Positions 48,792 through 56,417 of a DNA stretch of 64,000 bases are shown here, in pieces. Position 1 is the first letter of the stretch, and every line of letters begins with the position of its first letter. The DNA is taken from positions 1 to 64,000 of the IMG/VR virus record IMGVR_UViG_3300035698_006348, one strand, 5' to 3'. The notes under the pieces are model-generated. The model had not been told where the DNA came from. It was given only the letters and a program-made list of their open reading frames with translations, and made no database searches. The translations under genes and the position numbers were made by a program. The DNA is from a virus.

Positions 48792-48821
48792 TTGACAAAA
48801 TGTGCACTTTCATGGTATAAT
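48792..48821 (+). promoter_or_regulatory. Rightward promoter for the NrdJ-tail gene, tRNAs and ncRNA
   Basis: TTGACA (48792-48797), 18 bp, TATAAT (48816-48821). Start expected near 48828, about 14 nt ahead of ATG 48842. It can serve the short genes, three tRNAs and the structured RNA that follow. Confidence 0.8.
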
Positions 48822-48841
48822 TAAGATAGTGGAGAAAATAA

Positions 48842-48970
48842 ATGACAGAAAAAGATGAGGTTGAAGAGGTAGAGGAAGAATGTTGCCCTGAATGTGGATC
48901 CCCATACTATGTAAAAAATGGTAGATGCTCAACATGTTTATCTTGTGGATTTTCTCTATGTGGTATTTAA
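48842..48970 (+). CDS. Stand-alone C-terminal Cys-rich redox tail of class II ribonucleotide reductase
   Basis: 42 residues, with GTGGAGAAAATAA before ATG and its own promoter. After an acidic helix (E-V-E-E-V-E-E-E) comes C-C-P-E-C-G-S-P (residues 14-21), then C-S-T-C-L-S-C-G-F-S-L-C-G near the end. The CPECGS...GxCxTCxxCGxSxC spacing is that of the extreme C terminus of full-length NrdJ, which binds zinc and carries the Cys pair that re-reduces the active site. The NrdJ body at 28050 lacks this part. Known: the tail's role in NrdJ. Inferred: that the small protein acts in trans. A generic zinc ribbon is the alternative. Confidence 0.7.
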   Translation: MTEKDEVEEVEEECCPECGSPYYVKNGRCSTCLSCGFSLCGI

Positions 48971-49071
48971 AACTATACCGTTTACTTTCATTTGACCAAA
49001 CTTGTAGAGCTTGTGGATCAATTATTACTGGGCATAGAAAATACTGTCCTGTTTGTGGGGCAAGAATCTAA
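48958..49071 (+). CDS. Tiny zinc-ribbon protein overlapping the NrdJ-tail gene
   Basis: 37 residues from ATG 48958, overlapping the previous gene by 13 bp with no clear ribosome site of its own, so it would depend on coupling. C-R-A-C-G (16-20) and C-P-V-C-G (about 30-34) form a complete zinc ribbon. It ends 6 bp before the first tRNA. Real expression is uncertain, but four correctly spaced Cys in 37 residues are unlikely by chance. Confidence 0.5.
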   Translation: MWYLKLYRLLSFDQTCRACGSIITGHRKYCPVCGARI

Positions 49072-49077
49072 TATTAT

Positions 49078-49150
49078 AGGGGCATATTTCAATTGGCAGA
49101 ATACTTGCCTTGGACGCAAGTGGTTGGGGATTCAAATTCCTCTGCCCCTA
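49078..49150 (+). tRNA. tRNA-Pro (anticodon TGG)
   Basis: Cloverleaf with a perfect 7 bp acceptor (AGGGGCA with TGCCCCT), D-arm 49087-49102 with 3 pairs, anticodon stem CTTGC/GCAAG with anticodon TGG at 49111-49113, and T-arm GGGGA-TTCAAAT-TCCTC. Discriminator A; CCA not encoded. Confidence 0.92.
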
Positions 49151-49220
49151 CTAGATGCAATAGTTCCTAAAAGCTATAGCTCCCTTTGTAAAGAGTGACA
49201 GCCTGGAGAGACAGGCATAT

Positions 49221-49294
49221 GGACAGGTAGCTCAATTAGGTAGAGCACTAATCTCCAAAATTAGTGGTTCTGGGTTCGATTCCCAGCCTGTGCC
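49221..49294 (+). tRNA. tRNA-Trp (anticodon CCA) with irregular acceptor stem
   Basis: D-arm GCTC/GAGC, anticodon stem CTAAT/ATTAG with CCA at 49255-49257, T-arm CTGGG-TTCGATT-CCCAG. The acceptor GGACAGG faces CCTGTGC, leaving a G-G mismatch at the second pair; alternatively G 49292 bulges and the stem closes with 49293-49294, making G 49295 the discriminator, as is usual for bacterial tRNA-Trp. CCA not encoded. Confidence 0.85.
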
Positions 49295-49303
49295 GCTAGA
49301 CAT

Positions 49304-49376
49304 TCCTAGATAGCTCAATTGGTAGAGCGAGCGGCTGTTAACCGCTAGGTTAGTGGTTCGATTCCACTTCTGGGAG
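49304..49376 (+). tRNA. tRNA-Asn (anticodon GTT)
   Basis: Acceptor TCCTAGA with TCTGGGA (one G-T pair), D-arm GCTC/GAGC, anticodon stem AGCGG/CCGCT with GTT, T-arm AGTGG-TTCGATT-CCACT. Discriminator G followed by CC, so the CCA end is not fully encoded. Confidence 0.93.
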
Positions 49377-49380
49377 CCTT

Positions 49381-49955
49381 ATCTGTATGATCAAAACCTC
49401 GGCCAGAAGCAGTACTGGTCTATACGTAAGTTCTGCGTATAATCAAAAATGCACGGGCAGTATATGGAAGGTCTGCCTCTGTACAGATATAATACTGTAA
49501 TACACTTATGGATCATGCGTTCTTTAACGCTTCTTTTCTGTGACAAATCTCGTATATAGAAAAATACACAGATGCATAATACAGATCATGGAGTATATTA
49601 CAGTAATTCATGCTAACAACATGGCAAAACAGCCTTATGAGTTACTATGTAAGGTGAGGTTAATCAGCAGACCTAAAGATTCGCAGACGTGCGGAAGCTG
49701 AGAAAGTTTGGGTAAGGTATCACATTTGGGTCTAGATTTAGTCTCTGCGTGAGCTTCACTAAATGTGATACTCATTCCCAATTAAGTCCATGTTTTTCAT
49801 GGCAATCCTCCCTGATCTCCAGTCTAATACTGGTGGGAGGAGACTGGTAGTCAAATATTTGTTGTTACTCGATATACAACTAAAATAAGATCAAGTTCTA
49901 AATGTTTGTTGCTACTTGGTATGCAACTGAAAAAAGGCCAAGTTCAAATATGTAA
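49381..49955 (+). ncRNA. Large structured non-coding RNA, possibly ROOL/GOLLD-like (family not assigned)
   Basis: About 575 nt without a supportable ORF, directly after three tRNAs. Many long complementary pairs can be traced by eye: 49381-49387 with 49482-49488; 49422-49426 with 49436-49440; 49493-49502 with 49596-49605 (10 bp perfect); 49717-49727 with 49761-49771 (11 bp perfect); 49694-49699 with 49752-49757 (pseudoknot into that hairpin's loop); 49788-49792 with 49798-49802; 49807-49812 with 49835-49840 enclosing 49819-49823 with 49829-49833; and two tandem pseudoknots at 49861-49943. Size, complexity, phage setting and place beside tRNAs agree with the ROOL and GOLLD classes. I cannot confirm the family by sequence. 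Probably transcribed with the tRNAs and cut free. Confidence 0.75.
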
Positions 49956-49967
49956 AGGAGCTTTATA

Positions 49968-50420
49968 ATGGATAACGGAAATAATTCTTTTTTTAGTGAG
50001 GTTATAAATTTTGGTGAGCTTAGAGATGAAAATGGTAAACTAGTGTACTCATGGCCATACTCTAAGCGTTGCCCAGATTGTGGGGAAGAAGCAATGGTTG
50101 GAGATAAGTGCACCGCTTGTGGAATTGATAACTATCAGGAGAAATGTCCTAAATGTAGTAAATGGGTAAACAATAGGCAAATAAAGGAGTTTGGACATTG
50201 CACATTCTGTGAAAGGGATATTATTCATAAAAAAAGTAGGGCTACTGCTATTGCATTAGAAAAAATTAGGATTGATACACTTATAGAGGATGTTAAATTA
50301 CTTTCTACACGTGATTTAGTTGAATCATTAGATTTAAGTTTAGATTATATAGACCCAGCTAGTTTAGTGTTTTTAAATGAGCTAAAGGAAAGGATAAAAG
50401 GAGGAAATATTGGCAGATAA
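49968..50420 (+). CDS. Multi-zinc-ribbon protein
   Basis: 150 residues, AAAGGAGC before ATG. Six Cys-x2-Cys pairs in residues 35-85 (C-P-D-C-G, C-T-A-C-G, C-P-K-C, C-T-F-C) make two to three zinc ribbons in tandem, followed by a helical C-terminal domain (about 95-150). Starts 12 bp after the structured RNA. May bind that RNA or DNA, or act with the next gene; unknown. Confidence 0.65.
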   Translation: MDNGNNSFFSEVINFGELRDENGKLVYSWPYSKRCPDCGEEAMVGDKCTACGIDNYQEKCPKCSKWVNNRQIKEFGHCTFCERDIIHKKSRATAIALEKIRIDTLIEDVKLLSTRDLVESLDLSLDYIDPASLVFLNELKERIKGGNIGR

Positions 50421-51099
50421 GAGAATTACTATTCCAGACAGTAGAAAGCTTAGAAATCTTAGGCAATACAAAGATATGTCTGAAGATGAATTTAATGCAG
50501 TTATGGAAAAGAAACAGAAGAAAGTGTCTGTAAATAATTCGATGGAATCTCGTATTGAGGATAAAATCAATACCCTAGCTGTAGACTATGATTTAGACGA
50601 CCTAAATGCCAATGATATTATGATGCTTAGGGCTTTAGTACAAGCACTTATAAGTCTGGAAGATTATGAGATAGAAATTTATAAACTTAGGGGAGAAGGA
50701 ATTAATATTGGTAATATTGCTGTACTAGAAAAATTATCTAGGGTTTCTTCTGATTTACGTGCAGATATTAGCAAGTTTCAAACAGATTTAAATATAACAA
50801 GAAAATATAGAGCTTCCGATAAAGCAGAGTCAGTTGTAAAGGAATTAGAAACTCTAACGAAAAAAGCAAGAAAATTCTATAAAGAAAAAATGTCTTATGT
50901 TTTATGTCCAGAATGTAATATGTTACTTGCAACAATCTGGGTACACTATCCAGAAGTAAATAATAAACTAACCTTTATCTGTAATAGATTACTTGATGAG
51001 GATGGTAATAGATGTGGACATAAATTTTCTGTTACTACTAAAGAACTAATGGAAAAACATGGTGTGAATGTTGACCATTTTCCAGAGAGTATGAAATGA
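50410..51099 (+). CDS. Unknown protein with C-terminal zinc ribbon, possible small terminase
   Basis: 229 residues from TTG 50410 (AAAAGGAGG upstream). Residues 1-60 charged, 70-165 a helical domain (L-R-A-L-V-Q-A-L-I-S-L-E-D-Y-E), then C-P-E-C (about 173-176) and C-N...C-G-H (about 194-206), a zinc site. Sequence order in this operon (small gene, glycan cluster, terminase, portal) leaves room for a small terminase subunit here, and the long helical repeat would suit it. Weak evidence. Confidence 0.5.
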   Translation: MADKRITIPDSRKLRNLRQYKDMSEDEFNAVMEKKQKKVSVNNSMESRIEDKINTLAVDYDLDDLNANDIMMLRALVQALISLEDYEIEIYKLRGEGINIGNIAVLEKLSRVSSDLRADISKFQTDLNITRKYRASDKAESVVKELETLTKKARKFYKEKMSYVLCPECNMLLATIWVHYPEVNNKLTFICNRLLDEDGNRCGHKFSVTTKELMEKHGVNVDHFPESMK

Positions 51100-51356
51100 G
51101 TGATTTTATCTTTTTACATATAGGGTATTTTTTCTTTGGAATGATTATTGGTATAGTCCTGGCCTCTTTAAAAAATAAACAAAGTAGGCATTATGTAGTT
51201 AGACCGAAGAAACCAAATAAGCCTCCTAAAGTTCCAGCATATCCACAAGTAGGTAAAAATTGGATATTTTTTAATCCGACTGGTTCCTATGATGATGATC
51301 CATTTGTAGTGCAAGATAAAAGTATAAAGAGGTATAAAATTGGAAAAGGAAAATAA
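51096..51356 (+). CDS. Small membrane-anchored basic protein
   Basis: 86 residues: one N-terminal membrane helix (about 4-24), then a basic Lys/Pro-rich segment (R-P-K-K-P-N-K-P-P-K) and a soluble C terminus. ATGA overlap with the previous gene; the 3' end overlaps the dehydratase by 17 bp. Unknown function. Confidence 0.6.
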   Translation: MSDFIFLHIGYFFFGMIIGIVLASLKNKQSRHYVVRPKKPNKPPKVPAYPQVGKNWIFFNPTGSYDDDPFVVQDKSIKRYKIGKGK

Positions 51357-52323
51357 AACAGCAGTAATTACTGGTGTTTATGGGCAAGATGGTAGTTACT
51401 TAGCAGAGTATCTTCTATCACTCAACTACACAGTATATGGAGTATCTAGACCAAAACATACTGGATACATTCCAGAGTATATGTATAAAATATTGGAGCA
51501 TGAGAATTTTAAAAGTGTATCAATTGATGTAATTGATGCTGGGGCTGTATTTGGAATTGTAAATCAGATAAAACCTGATGAGTATTATAATTTGGCTGCT
51601 ATCTCATTTATTCCTATTTCTTGGGATAATCCATCCTTAGTTTTGAATATAAATACAATTGGCACACTAAATGCTTTAGAGGCAATAAGAACTTGTTCAC
51701 CAAATACTAAGTTCTATCAAGCTAGTTCTAGTGAGATGTTTGGAAACTCTAGAGATGTTCCACAACATGAAAATACACCAATGAATCCAGAAAGTCCTTA
51801 TGCAATTTCAAAGGTAACTGGACATAATTATACAAATAACTATAAAGATAGTTATGGAATCTTTGCTGTATCTGGATTAGCATTTAATCATGAGTCTCCA
51901 CGTAGACGGAAGGAGTTTGTTACTAGAAAGATTACAAATGCTGTGGTTAGAATAAAAGCTGGTTTACAAGATAAATTATTTTTAGGGAATATTTCTGCTA
52001 AACGTGATTGGGGTTTTTCAGGGGATTACGTAAAAGCAATGTGGCTTATGCTACAAAATAGTGAGCCAACAGATTTTGTGATTGGAACAGGTATTGATTA
52101 TTCTGTCGAAGATTTCTGTAAAGAAGCCTTTAGCTATGTAAATTTAGACTATACTAAATATGTAGAAATTGACGAAAAGTATATTAGACCTGTAGATGTT
52201 CAACGATTGTTGGCAGACCCCTCTATGATTGAACAACGATTGAATTGGGTGTCTATTATTGGCTTTAGTGATCTTGTTTCTATGATGATGGAGCACGATA
52301 AAAGTTTAGTAGGGTTACATTAG
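51340..52323 (+). CDS. GDP-mannose 4,6-dehydratase-like SDR enzyme
   Basis: 327 residues from TTG 51340, the only start that keeps the N-terminal strand, with AGAGG upstream. I-T-G-V-Y-G-Q-D-G-S-Y (NADP-binding GxxGxxG), N-L-A-A, S-S-S-E-M-F-G (catalytic Ser/Thr and Glu), Y-A-I-S-K (Tyr and Lys of the SDR triad), N-H-E-S-P-R-R. These are GMD motifs. Produces GDP-4-keto-6-deoxymannose. First enzyme of the glycan locus, and its product suits the aminotransferase at 55277. Confidence 0.9.
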   Translation: MEKENKTAVITGVYGQDGSYLAEYLLSLNYTVYGVSRPKHTGYIPEYMYKILEHENFKSVSIDVIDAGAVFGIVNQIKPDEYYNLAAISFIPISWDNPSLVLNINTIGTLNALEAIRTCSPNTKFYQASSSEMFGNSRDVPQHENTPMNPESPYAISKVTGHNYTNNYKDSYGIFAVSGLAFNHESPRRRKEFVTRKITNAVVRIKAGLQDKLFLGNISAKRDWGFSGDYVKAMWLMLQNSEPTDFVIGTGIDYSVEDFCKEAFSYVNLDYTKYVEIDEKYIRPVDVQRLLADPSMIEQRLNWVSIIGFSDLVSMMMEHDKSLVGLH

Positions 52324-52336
52324 AAAGGAAAGGATT

Positions 52337-53242
52337 ATGAAGAACGTATTGCTTATTGCAGGTGGAAGACGAGTTGATCTTGGAAGACGCTTTGAACAAG
52401 CTGGTTATACTCCTATATTTTATGAATTATGTTCTACTGCACCAGTTTCTACTTATTTCAGAACTGTAAAAGGTTTGAAATGGGATGATAAGAAAATTTA
52501 CTGGGATATTGAAGATACAATTAAACGCTTTAATCCAAGTTTTGTATTTCCATTACAGGATGCTGCAATTCCTATCTTGGCTAGAATAAAACAAAGAGGC
52601 TACGATAATATTATTGTATCTGATGAAAAGACTGCTAATATTTGTACTGATAAACAATCTTTTGAAACCTTTATGTTAAGTAATTTTCCGTTTATTTACC
52701 CGTATCCAGAAGTACATAAGAAAATGATTGTGAAACCAAGATTTGGTTATGGATCAAGGGGAATTACAATAGAGGAGTCTCCAGAGCTTATAGTTCAACA
52801 TAATAAAGTATGTCAGAGATTTGTAGAGGGTGTGGAATATTCAGTTGATGCTTATTTTGATAAAAAGAATTCTTATGTAGATTCAGTACCTAGAATAAGA
52901 AATATAATTGGAAGGGGAGAAGTTGTTTCTAGTACTACAAAAGAAAATAAGCTCTTACAGTACTACGTAAAAGAAGTTGGAAGGAAACTTCAATTATATG
53001 GTCCAATTAATTTTCAGTTTATTGTAGGAAAGGGAGCACCAGCCCTAATAGAGATAAATGCTAGGTTTGGTGGTGGGATGACACTCTCTATGGAAGCAGG
53101 ATTAGATATTATTAAGTTACTAGAAATTGATCGTGGATTATCAAAAGAATGTTATAGTGTTGATAAATGGAGGAAAGGCTTAACAGTGGAAAGATCATAT
53201 CAAGACCACTTCTTTACTGAGCCTTGTACTCTAATGGGATAA
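52337..53242 (+). CDS. ATP-grasp enzyme in glycan locus
   Basis: 301 residues. N-terminal Rossmann part (L-L-I-A-G-G-R-R, V-F-P-L-Q-D), then ATP-grasp core: M-I-V-K-P-R-F-G-Y-G-S-R-G (Lys and Gly loop), Q-R-F-V-E-G-V-E-Y-S-V-D and A-L-I-E-I-N-A-R-F-G-G-G (metal Glu and Asn). The layout is that of the CarB-like group, which forms carbamoyl- or amide-type bonds and is often found in sugar modification clusters. Substrate unknown; perhaps amidates or acylates the sugar. Confidence 0.82.
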   Translation: MKNVLLIAGGRRVDLGRRFEQAGYTPIFYELCSTAPVSTYFRTVKGLKWDDKKIYWDIEDTIKRFNPSFVFPLQDAAIPILARIKQRGYDNIIVSDEKTANICTDKQSFETFMLSNFPFIYPYPEVHKKMIVKPRFGYGSRGITIEESPELIVQHNKVCQRFVEGVEYSVDAYFDKKNSYVDSVPRIRNIIGRGEVVSSTTKENKLLQYYVKEVGRKLQLYGPINFQFIVGKGAPALIEINARFGGGMTLSMEAGLDIIKLLEIDRGLSKECYSVDKWRKGLTVERSYQDHFFTEPCTLMG

Positions 53243-53256
53243 ACGAAAGGAGTTTT

Positions 53257-53694
53257 ATGTTTACTTATACAGAAAATAGGAAATTAATTGGATATGCTTA
53301 TGTTTGTGGAGATATTCTCCATTATGGGCATGTGCTCCATTTACAAAACTGTAGAGCTTTATGTGATAAGTTAATAGTTGGCGTTCTAACAGATGAAGCT
53401 ATTATGGAAAAGAAACAGAAGCCAATTATCGGATTACGAGATAGAATGGAAATGGTTGAACTACTTCCATATGTAGATATTGTAGTACCACAGAATGATT
53501 ATTCACCTATATATAATATATGTGATATTGGTGTAGATGTTTTATTTGAAAGTACAAGTCATTCAAAAGAAGATTTAAAAGAAACATTTGATATCGCTAA
53601 AAAGAAAGGAATCAAAGTAAGAGTAATGCCTTATTATCCTAATAACAGTTCAACAGAAATAAAGGAGAAAATTAAATCTGAATGGAAGAAGTAA
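53257..53694 (+). CDS. Cytidylyltransferase-family nucleotidyltransferase
   Basis: 145 residues from ATG 53257 (AAAGGAG upstream). Y-A-Y-V-C-G-D-I-L-H-Y-G-H (HxGH, about 20-25), V-G-V-L-T-D-E, K-Q-K-P-I-I-G-L-R-D-R (about 59) and N-S-S-T-E-I (ISSTxI motif near 133). The family moves CMP or AMP to glycerol-3-phosphate, ethanolamine phosphate or similar, giving CDP-activated groups. Likely feeds the LicD-like transferase two genes on. Confidence 0.88.
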   Translation: MFTYTENRKLIGYAYVCGDILHYGHVLHLQNCRALCDKLIVGVLTDEAIMEKKQKPIIGLRDRMEMVELLPYVDIVVPQNDYSPIYNICDIGVDVLFESTSHSKEDLKETFDIAKKKGIKVRVMPYYPNNSSTEIKEKIKSEWKK

Positions 53695-54092
53695 AGAGAG
53701 CAAGTTCAGCACTAAAAAGTATTATCTGGAGAGTTATGGGAGTTATTGTTTTAGCTACCATTACATATCTTGTTACTAGACAATGGATTGTTACCACGTA
53801 TATAACCGTTGTACATCATGCCACATTTCTGTTAGTTTTCTATCTGCATGATAGAGCATGGATGAAGTTTAAAAAAGATATTGGGTACTGGCGAAATGTT
53901 ATTAAAGCCTTTACATACGAAGTTATATTGGGAATGGGTATAGGTGGGTCTATTGTTTATTTATTCACAGGTAGTTGGTCTAGTGTAACACTTATCACAC
54001 CTATTTACACTGTTGTCAAAATAGTTATGTATTTCTTTTACGATAGGATTTGGGATGGAAAAAATAGATCAATTAAGAACATTAGTAAGTAG
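53682..54092 (+). CDS. DUF2061-like membrane protein
   Basis: 136 residues with four membrane segments in two similar halves. Each half has a K-S-I-I-W-R-V or K-A-F-T-Y-E-V lead and ends with an H-D-R-A-W or Y-D-R-I-W motif, the DUF2061 pattern. Function unknown. Overlaps the cytidylyltransferase by 13 bp and the LicD-like gene by 38 bp. Confidence 0.75.
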   Translation: MEEVKRASSALKSIIWRVMGVIVLATITYLVTRQWIVTTYITVVHHATFLLVFYLHDRAWMKFKKDIGYWRNVIKAFTYEVILGMGIGGSIVYLFTGSWSSVTLITPIYTVVKIVMYFFYDRIWDGKNRSIKNISK

Positions 54093-54597
54093 AACAGCTG
54101 AGTTTCTTATTAAAAATGGCATTGACTATTGGGCAGATTTTGGAACTTTGCTAGGTTTATACAGAGATGATGATATTATCCCGTGGGATACAGATGCTGA
54201 TATTTCTTTAGAAGATATTTGGCTTCCATATTTTATGCATATAAAAGATAAACTTGAGAGAAAGACCGGTTTTATAGTAAAAGGTAGTACAGAAGTTAGG
54301 GTCGTGTTTGAGGAGTCATTTCTAGATTTATATTTTTGGCACTTTGATAAAGATAAAATATTAGGTTACAATATAAATAAAGGATTTGAACATTTTAATA
54401 ATAGACTAGCTGTAGATCGTAATCATATCAATGAACTACCTAAAGTATTTGAATGGAAAAATAAACAGAAAATTCTATTCCCATCTAATCCAGAGGGTAG
54501 ACTTATACAATTATACGGTAAAGATTTTATGAAGCCAGATAAAACAATTAACTATTGGTCTTGGAAGAACTATTATGCTAGGAGTAGAAATAAATGA
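54055..54597 (+). CDS. LicD-family phosphotransferase
   Basis: 180 residues. Y-W-A-D-F-G-T-L-L-G-L-Y-R-D (about 25-38) followed by I-I-P-W-D-T-D-A-D-I (about 41-50) is the LicD nucleotidyltransferase-fold signature; D-L-Y-F-W is the third acidic strand. LicD proteins transfer phosphocholine or similar groups from CDP onto sugars. With the cytidylyltransferase this suggests addition of a phospho-group to the phage glycan. Confidence 0.87.
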   Translation: MEKIDQLRTLVSRTAEFLIKNGIDYWADFGTLLGLYRDDDIIPWDTDADISLEDIWLPYFMHIKDKLERKTGFIVKGSTEVRVVFEESFLDLYFWHFDKDKILGYNINKGFEHFNNRLAVDRNHINELPKVFEWKNKQKILFPSNPEGRLIQLYGKDFMKPDKTINYWSWKNYYARSRNK

Positions 54598-54887
54598 GTG
54601 ATACCATTGGAAGTCTTATAGATAAACTAATAACAGTAGATATGAAATTGTGGGATTCTCAAGATAAAGTTTATAAATTACGTAAAATGACAGAGGACGA
54701 ATTTAAAGAATTGTTCACAAACAGTCCTGATGAAATATTGGGATTTTGGAAGATATTAAATAAAGCAACTAATTTAAATGTACAAAGAAATGATTTGATT
54801 GAAGAAATTGACACGTTGCTTGTTGAAATGGGAAAGAGTGGGGCTGATGTTAGCAAATACATACAGAAAGCCCATAAAACTTATTAA
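54594..54887 (+). CDS. Small protein of glycan locus (DUF4254-like)
   Basis: 97 residues, ATGA overlap with licD-like gene. S-L-I-D-K-L-I-T-V-D-M-K-L-W-D-S-Q-D is like the start of small helical proteins (DUF4254) seen in glycosyltransferase clusters. Helical, charged. Role unknown. Confidence 0.5.
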   Translation: MSDTIGSLIDKLITVDMKLWDSQDKVYKLRKMTEDEFKELFTNSPDEILGFWKILNKATNLNVQRNDLIEEIDTLLVEMGKSGADVSKYIQKAHKTY

Positions 54888-54896
54888 GGAGTTAGT

Positions 54897-55334
54897 ATGA
54901 ATAATGAAACAAATCTCATAGTTTTTGTTAATAATACTCATGAGTTGGCGTTGTATGAAAAATTCTTTAGTGCTTTTGAGCATGTATTTATTCTTGCGAG
55001 TGAATATGTATATTGGCCAGTTGTTAAAAAGTATAAACATAGTAAAGGAAGTATTAGTGTATATGGGTTTGATAATAATATTGATATGGTAACTACAATC
55101 TTTACAGGATATAAATCAAATGCATTTTATGTTATTAGAGAGCATGTTGATGTAGAAATAATTTCAAAGATTAAACAAAGAGGAAATAAGTTAGATAAAT
55201 ACTTATGTTTATATGGTAATAAGGTTTCAGGGTTTACTAAACAAAGTAAAGAAATTAACGGAAAGGAGTTATTTGAATGTATAAAATCAACGTCTACGAA
55301 CCGACAATCTCGGGCGAAGAAATCAAAAAGGTAA
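54897..55334 (+). CDS. Unknown protein in glycan locus
   Basis: 145 residues, AAGGAGTTAGT before ATG. Rossmann-like alternation of hydrophobic strands and helices (L-I-V-F-V-N-N, V-F-I-L-A-S-E, A-F-Y-V-I-R-E), basic C terminus. May be a small glycosyltransferase fragment or sugar-binding protein. Overlaps the aminotransferase by 58 bp. Confidence 0.5.
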   Translation: MNNETNLIVFVNNTHELALYEKFFSAFEHVFILASEYVYWPVVKKYKHSKGSISVYGFDNNIDMVTTIFTGYKSNAFYVIREHVDVEIISKIKQRGNKLDKYLCLYGNKVSGFTKQSKEINGKELFECIKSTSTNRQSRAKKSKR

Positions 55335-56404
55335 CAGCCGCAATAGATAGAAATGAAATAGCGATTGGCAAAGACTTAGATTTTGTTAGAACAGTTTTAA
55401 CAACTTTAACTAATTCCTCTTTTATTATTCCAGTAAATAGTGGAACAGCCGCTACACATCTTTTAGCAAAAGCTTTACAACTAAGAATGCCAAATAAAAG
55501 AATACGATTGGCAGTACCAAACAATGTTTTTGTAGCCGCTTGGAATAGTTTTTTATACGAAGATATATTTGACTTTTTTGTTGTAGATGCAGACCCATTT
55601 ACTTGGAATATTGATGTAGATCAACTTGTTTCTAATAGAGAAAACTATGACGCTGTGCTAGTTGTACATAATCTAGGTAATATAATAAATGTACCAGAAC
55701 TAAAAAGAATGCTTCCAGATAAGTTATTTGTTGAAGATAACTGTGAGGGATTTGCAGGTATGTACGAAGGATTTTTTACTCCTAGTGCTTCTTTAGCTGG
55801 TTCAATTTCCTTTTATGGGAATAAACTAATTACAAGTGGTGAAGGTGGGGCATTTGCAACAAATGACCCAGAGTTATTTAGAGAGATTCATAAGATTGTT
55901 GGTCAAGGGCAGAGTAATGTTAAGTTTATTCATCAGTGTCTTGGTTACAATTATAGAATGAGTAATTTACAGGCTGCTTTTTTATCTGGGCAACTTAGTA
56001 TTTTACCACAGTCACTTGGTAGAAAGAAAGAAATAATGGCAAGATATTACGAGAATTTAGCAGATACTTTTGGGGAACAACTTGATTATCAGTCACATGC
56101 TAATAAAACCTCGTTTAGCAATTGGATGCTAGGTTTTAGATTTCCAAGGCAGTCTACATATTCAACAGCAAATGCCTTTTTTGATGATAAGGGTATAGAA
56201 ACTAGGCCAATGTTTTATCCAATACATTATCATGGACATTTGAGTCATTTTTATGTGAAGAATACAGTTGCTGAACGACTATCAAGAGAATGTGTTATTT
56301 TTCCATCACATCCAAATATGACAATGAAAGATGTAGATTATGTTTCTGAACATATTATAAAATATATATCTATACTAAATAGCTCAAAGCTTCCAATGAT
56401 ATAA
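55277..56404 (+). CDS. DegT/DnrJ/EryC1-family sugar aminotransferase
   Basis: 375 residues, AAAGGAG before ATG 55277. P-V-N-S-G-T-A-A-T-H (about 53, PLP phosphate), E-D-N-C-E-G (about 155, Asp to pyridine N), S-F-Y-G-N-K-L-I-T-S-G-E-G-G (Lys Schiff base about 182), G-Y-N-Y-R-M-S-N (about 223). Transfers an amino group to a keto sugar. With the GMD-like enzyme it could make GDP-perosamine (GDP-4-amino-4,6-dideoxymannose), the usual product of this pair; that pairing is inference. Confidence 0.93.
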   Translation: MYKINVYEPTISGEEIKKVTAAIDRNEIAIGKDLDFVRTVLTTLTNSSFIIPVNSGTAATHLLAKALQLRMPNKRIRLAVPNNVFVAAWNSFLYEDIFDFFVVDADPFTWNIDVDQLVSNRENYDAVLVVHNLGNIINVPELKRMLPDKLFVEDNCEGFAGMYEGFFTPSASLAGSISFYGNKLITSGEGGAFATNDPELFREIHKIVGQGQSNVKFIHQCLGYNYRMSNLQAAFLSGQLSILPQSLGRKKEIMARYYENLADTFGEQLDYQSHANKTSFSNWMLGFRFPRQSTYSTANAFFDDKGIETRPMFYPIHYHGHLSHFYVKNTVAERLSRECVIFPSHPNMTMKDVDYVSEHIIKYISILNSSKLPMI

Positions 56405-56417
56405 AGGAACAGGAAAC

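Noticed and set aside
48992-49198. 68-residue ORF across the tRNA-Pro gene
   Set aside because: It overlaps a clear cloverleaf tRNA and lacks a start signal, so the frame is accidental.
49381-49955. Group I intron or tmRNA as explanation for the structured RNA
   Set aside because: No interrupted gene on either side, no group I core-like P7/G-binding pattern that I can trace, and no tag reading frame or tRNA-like acceptor pair spanning the ends as in tmRNA.
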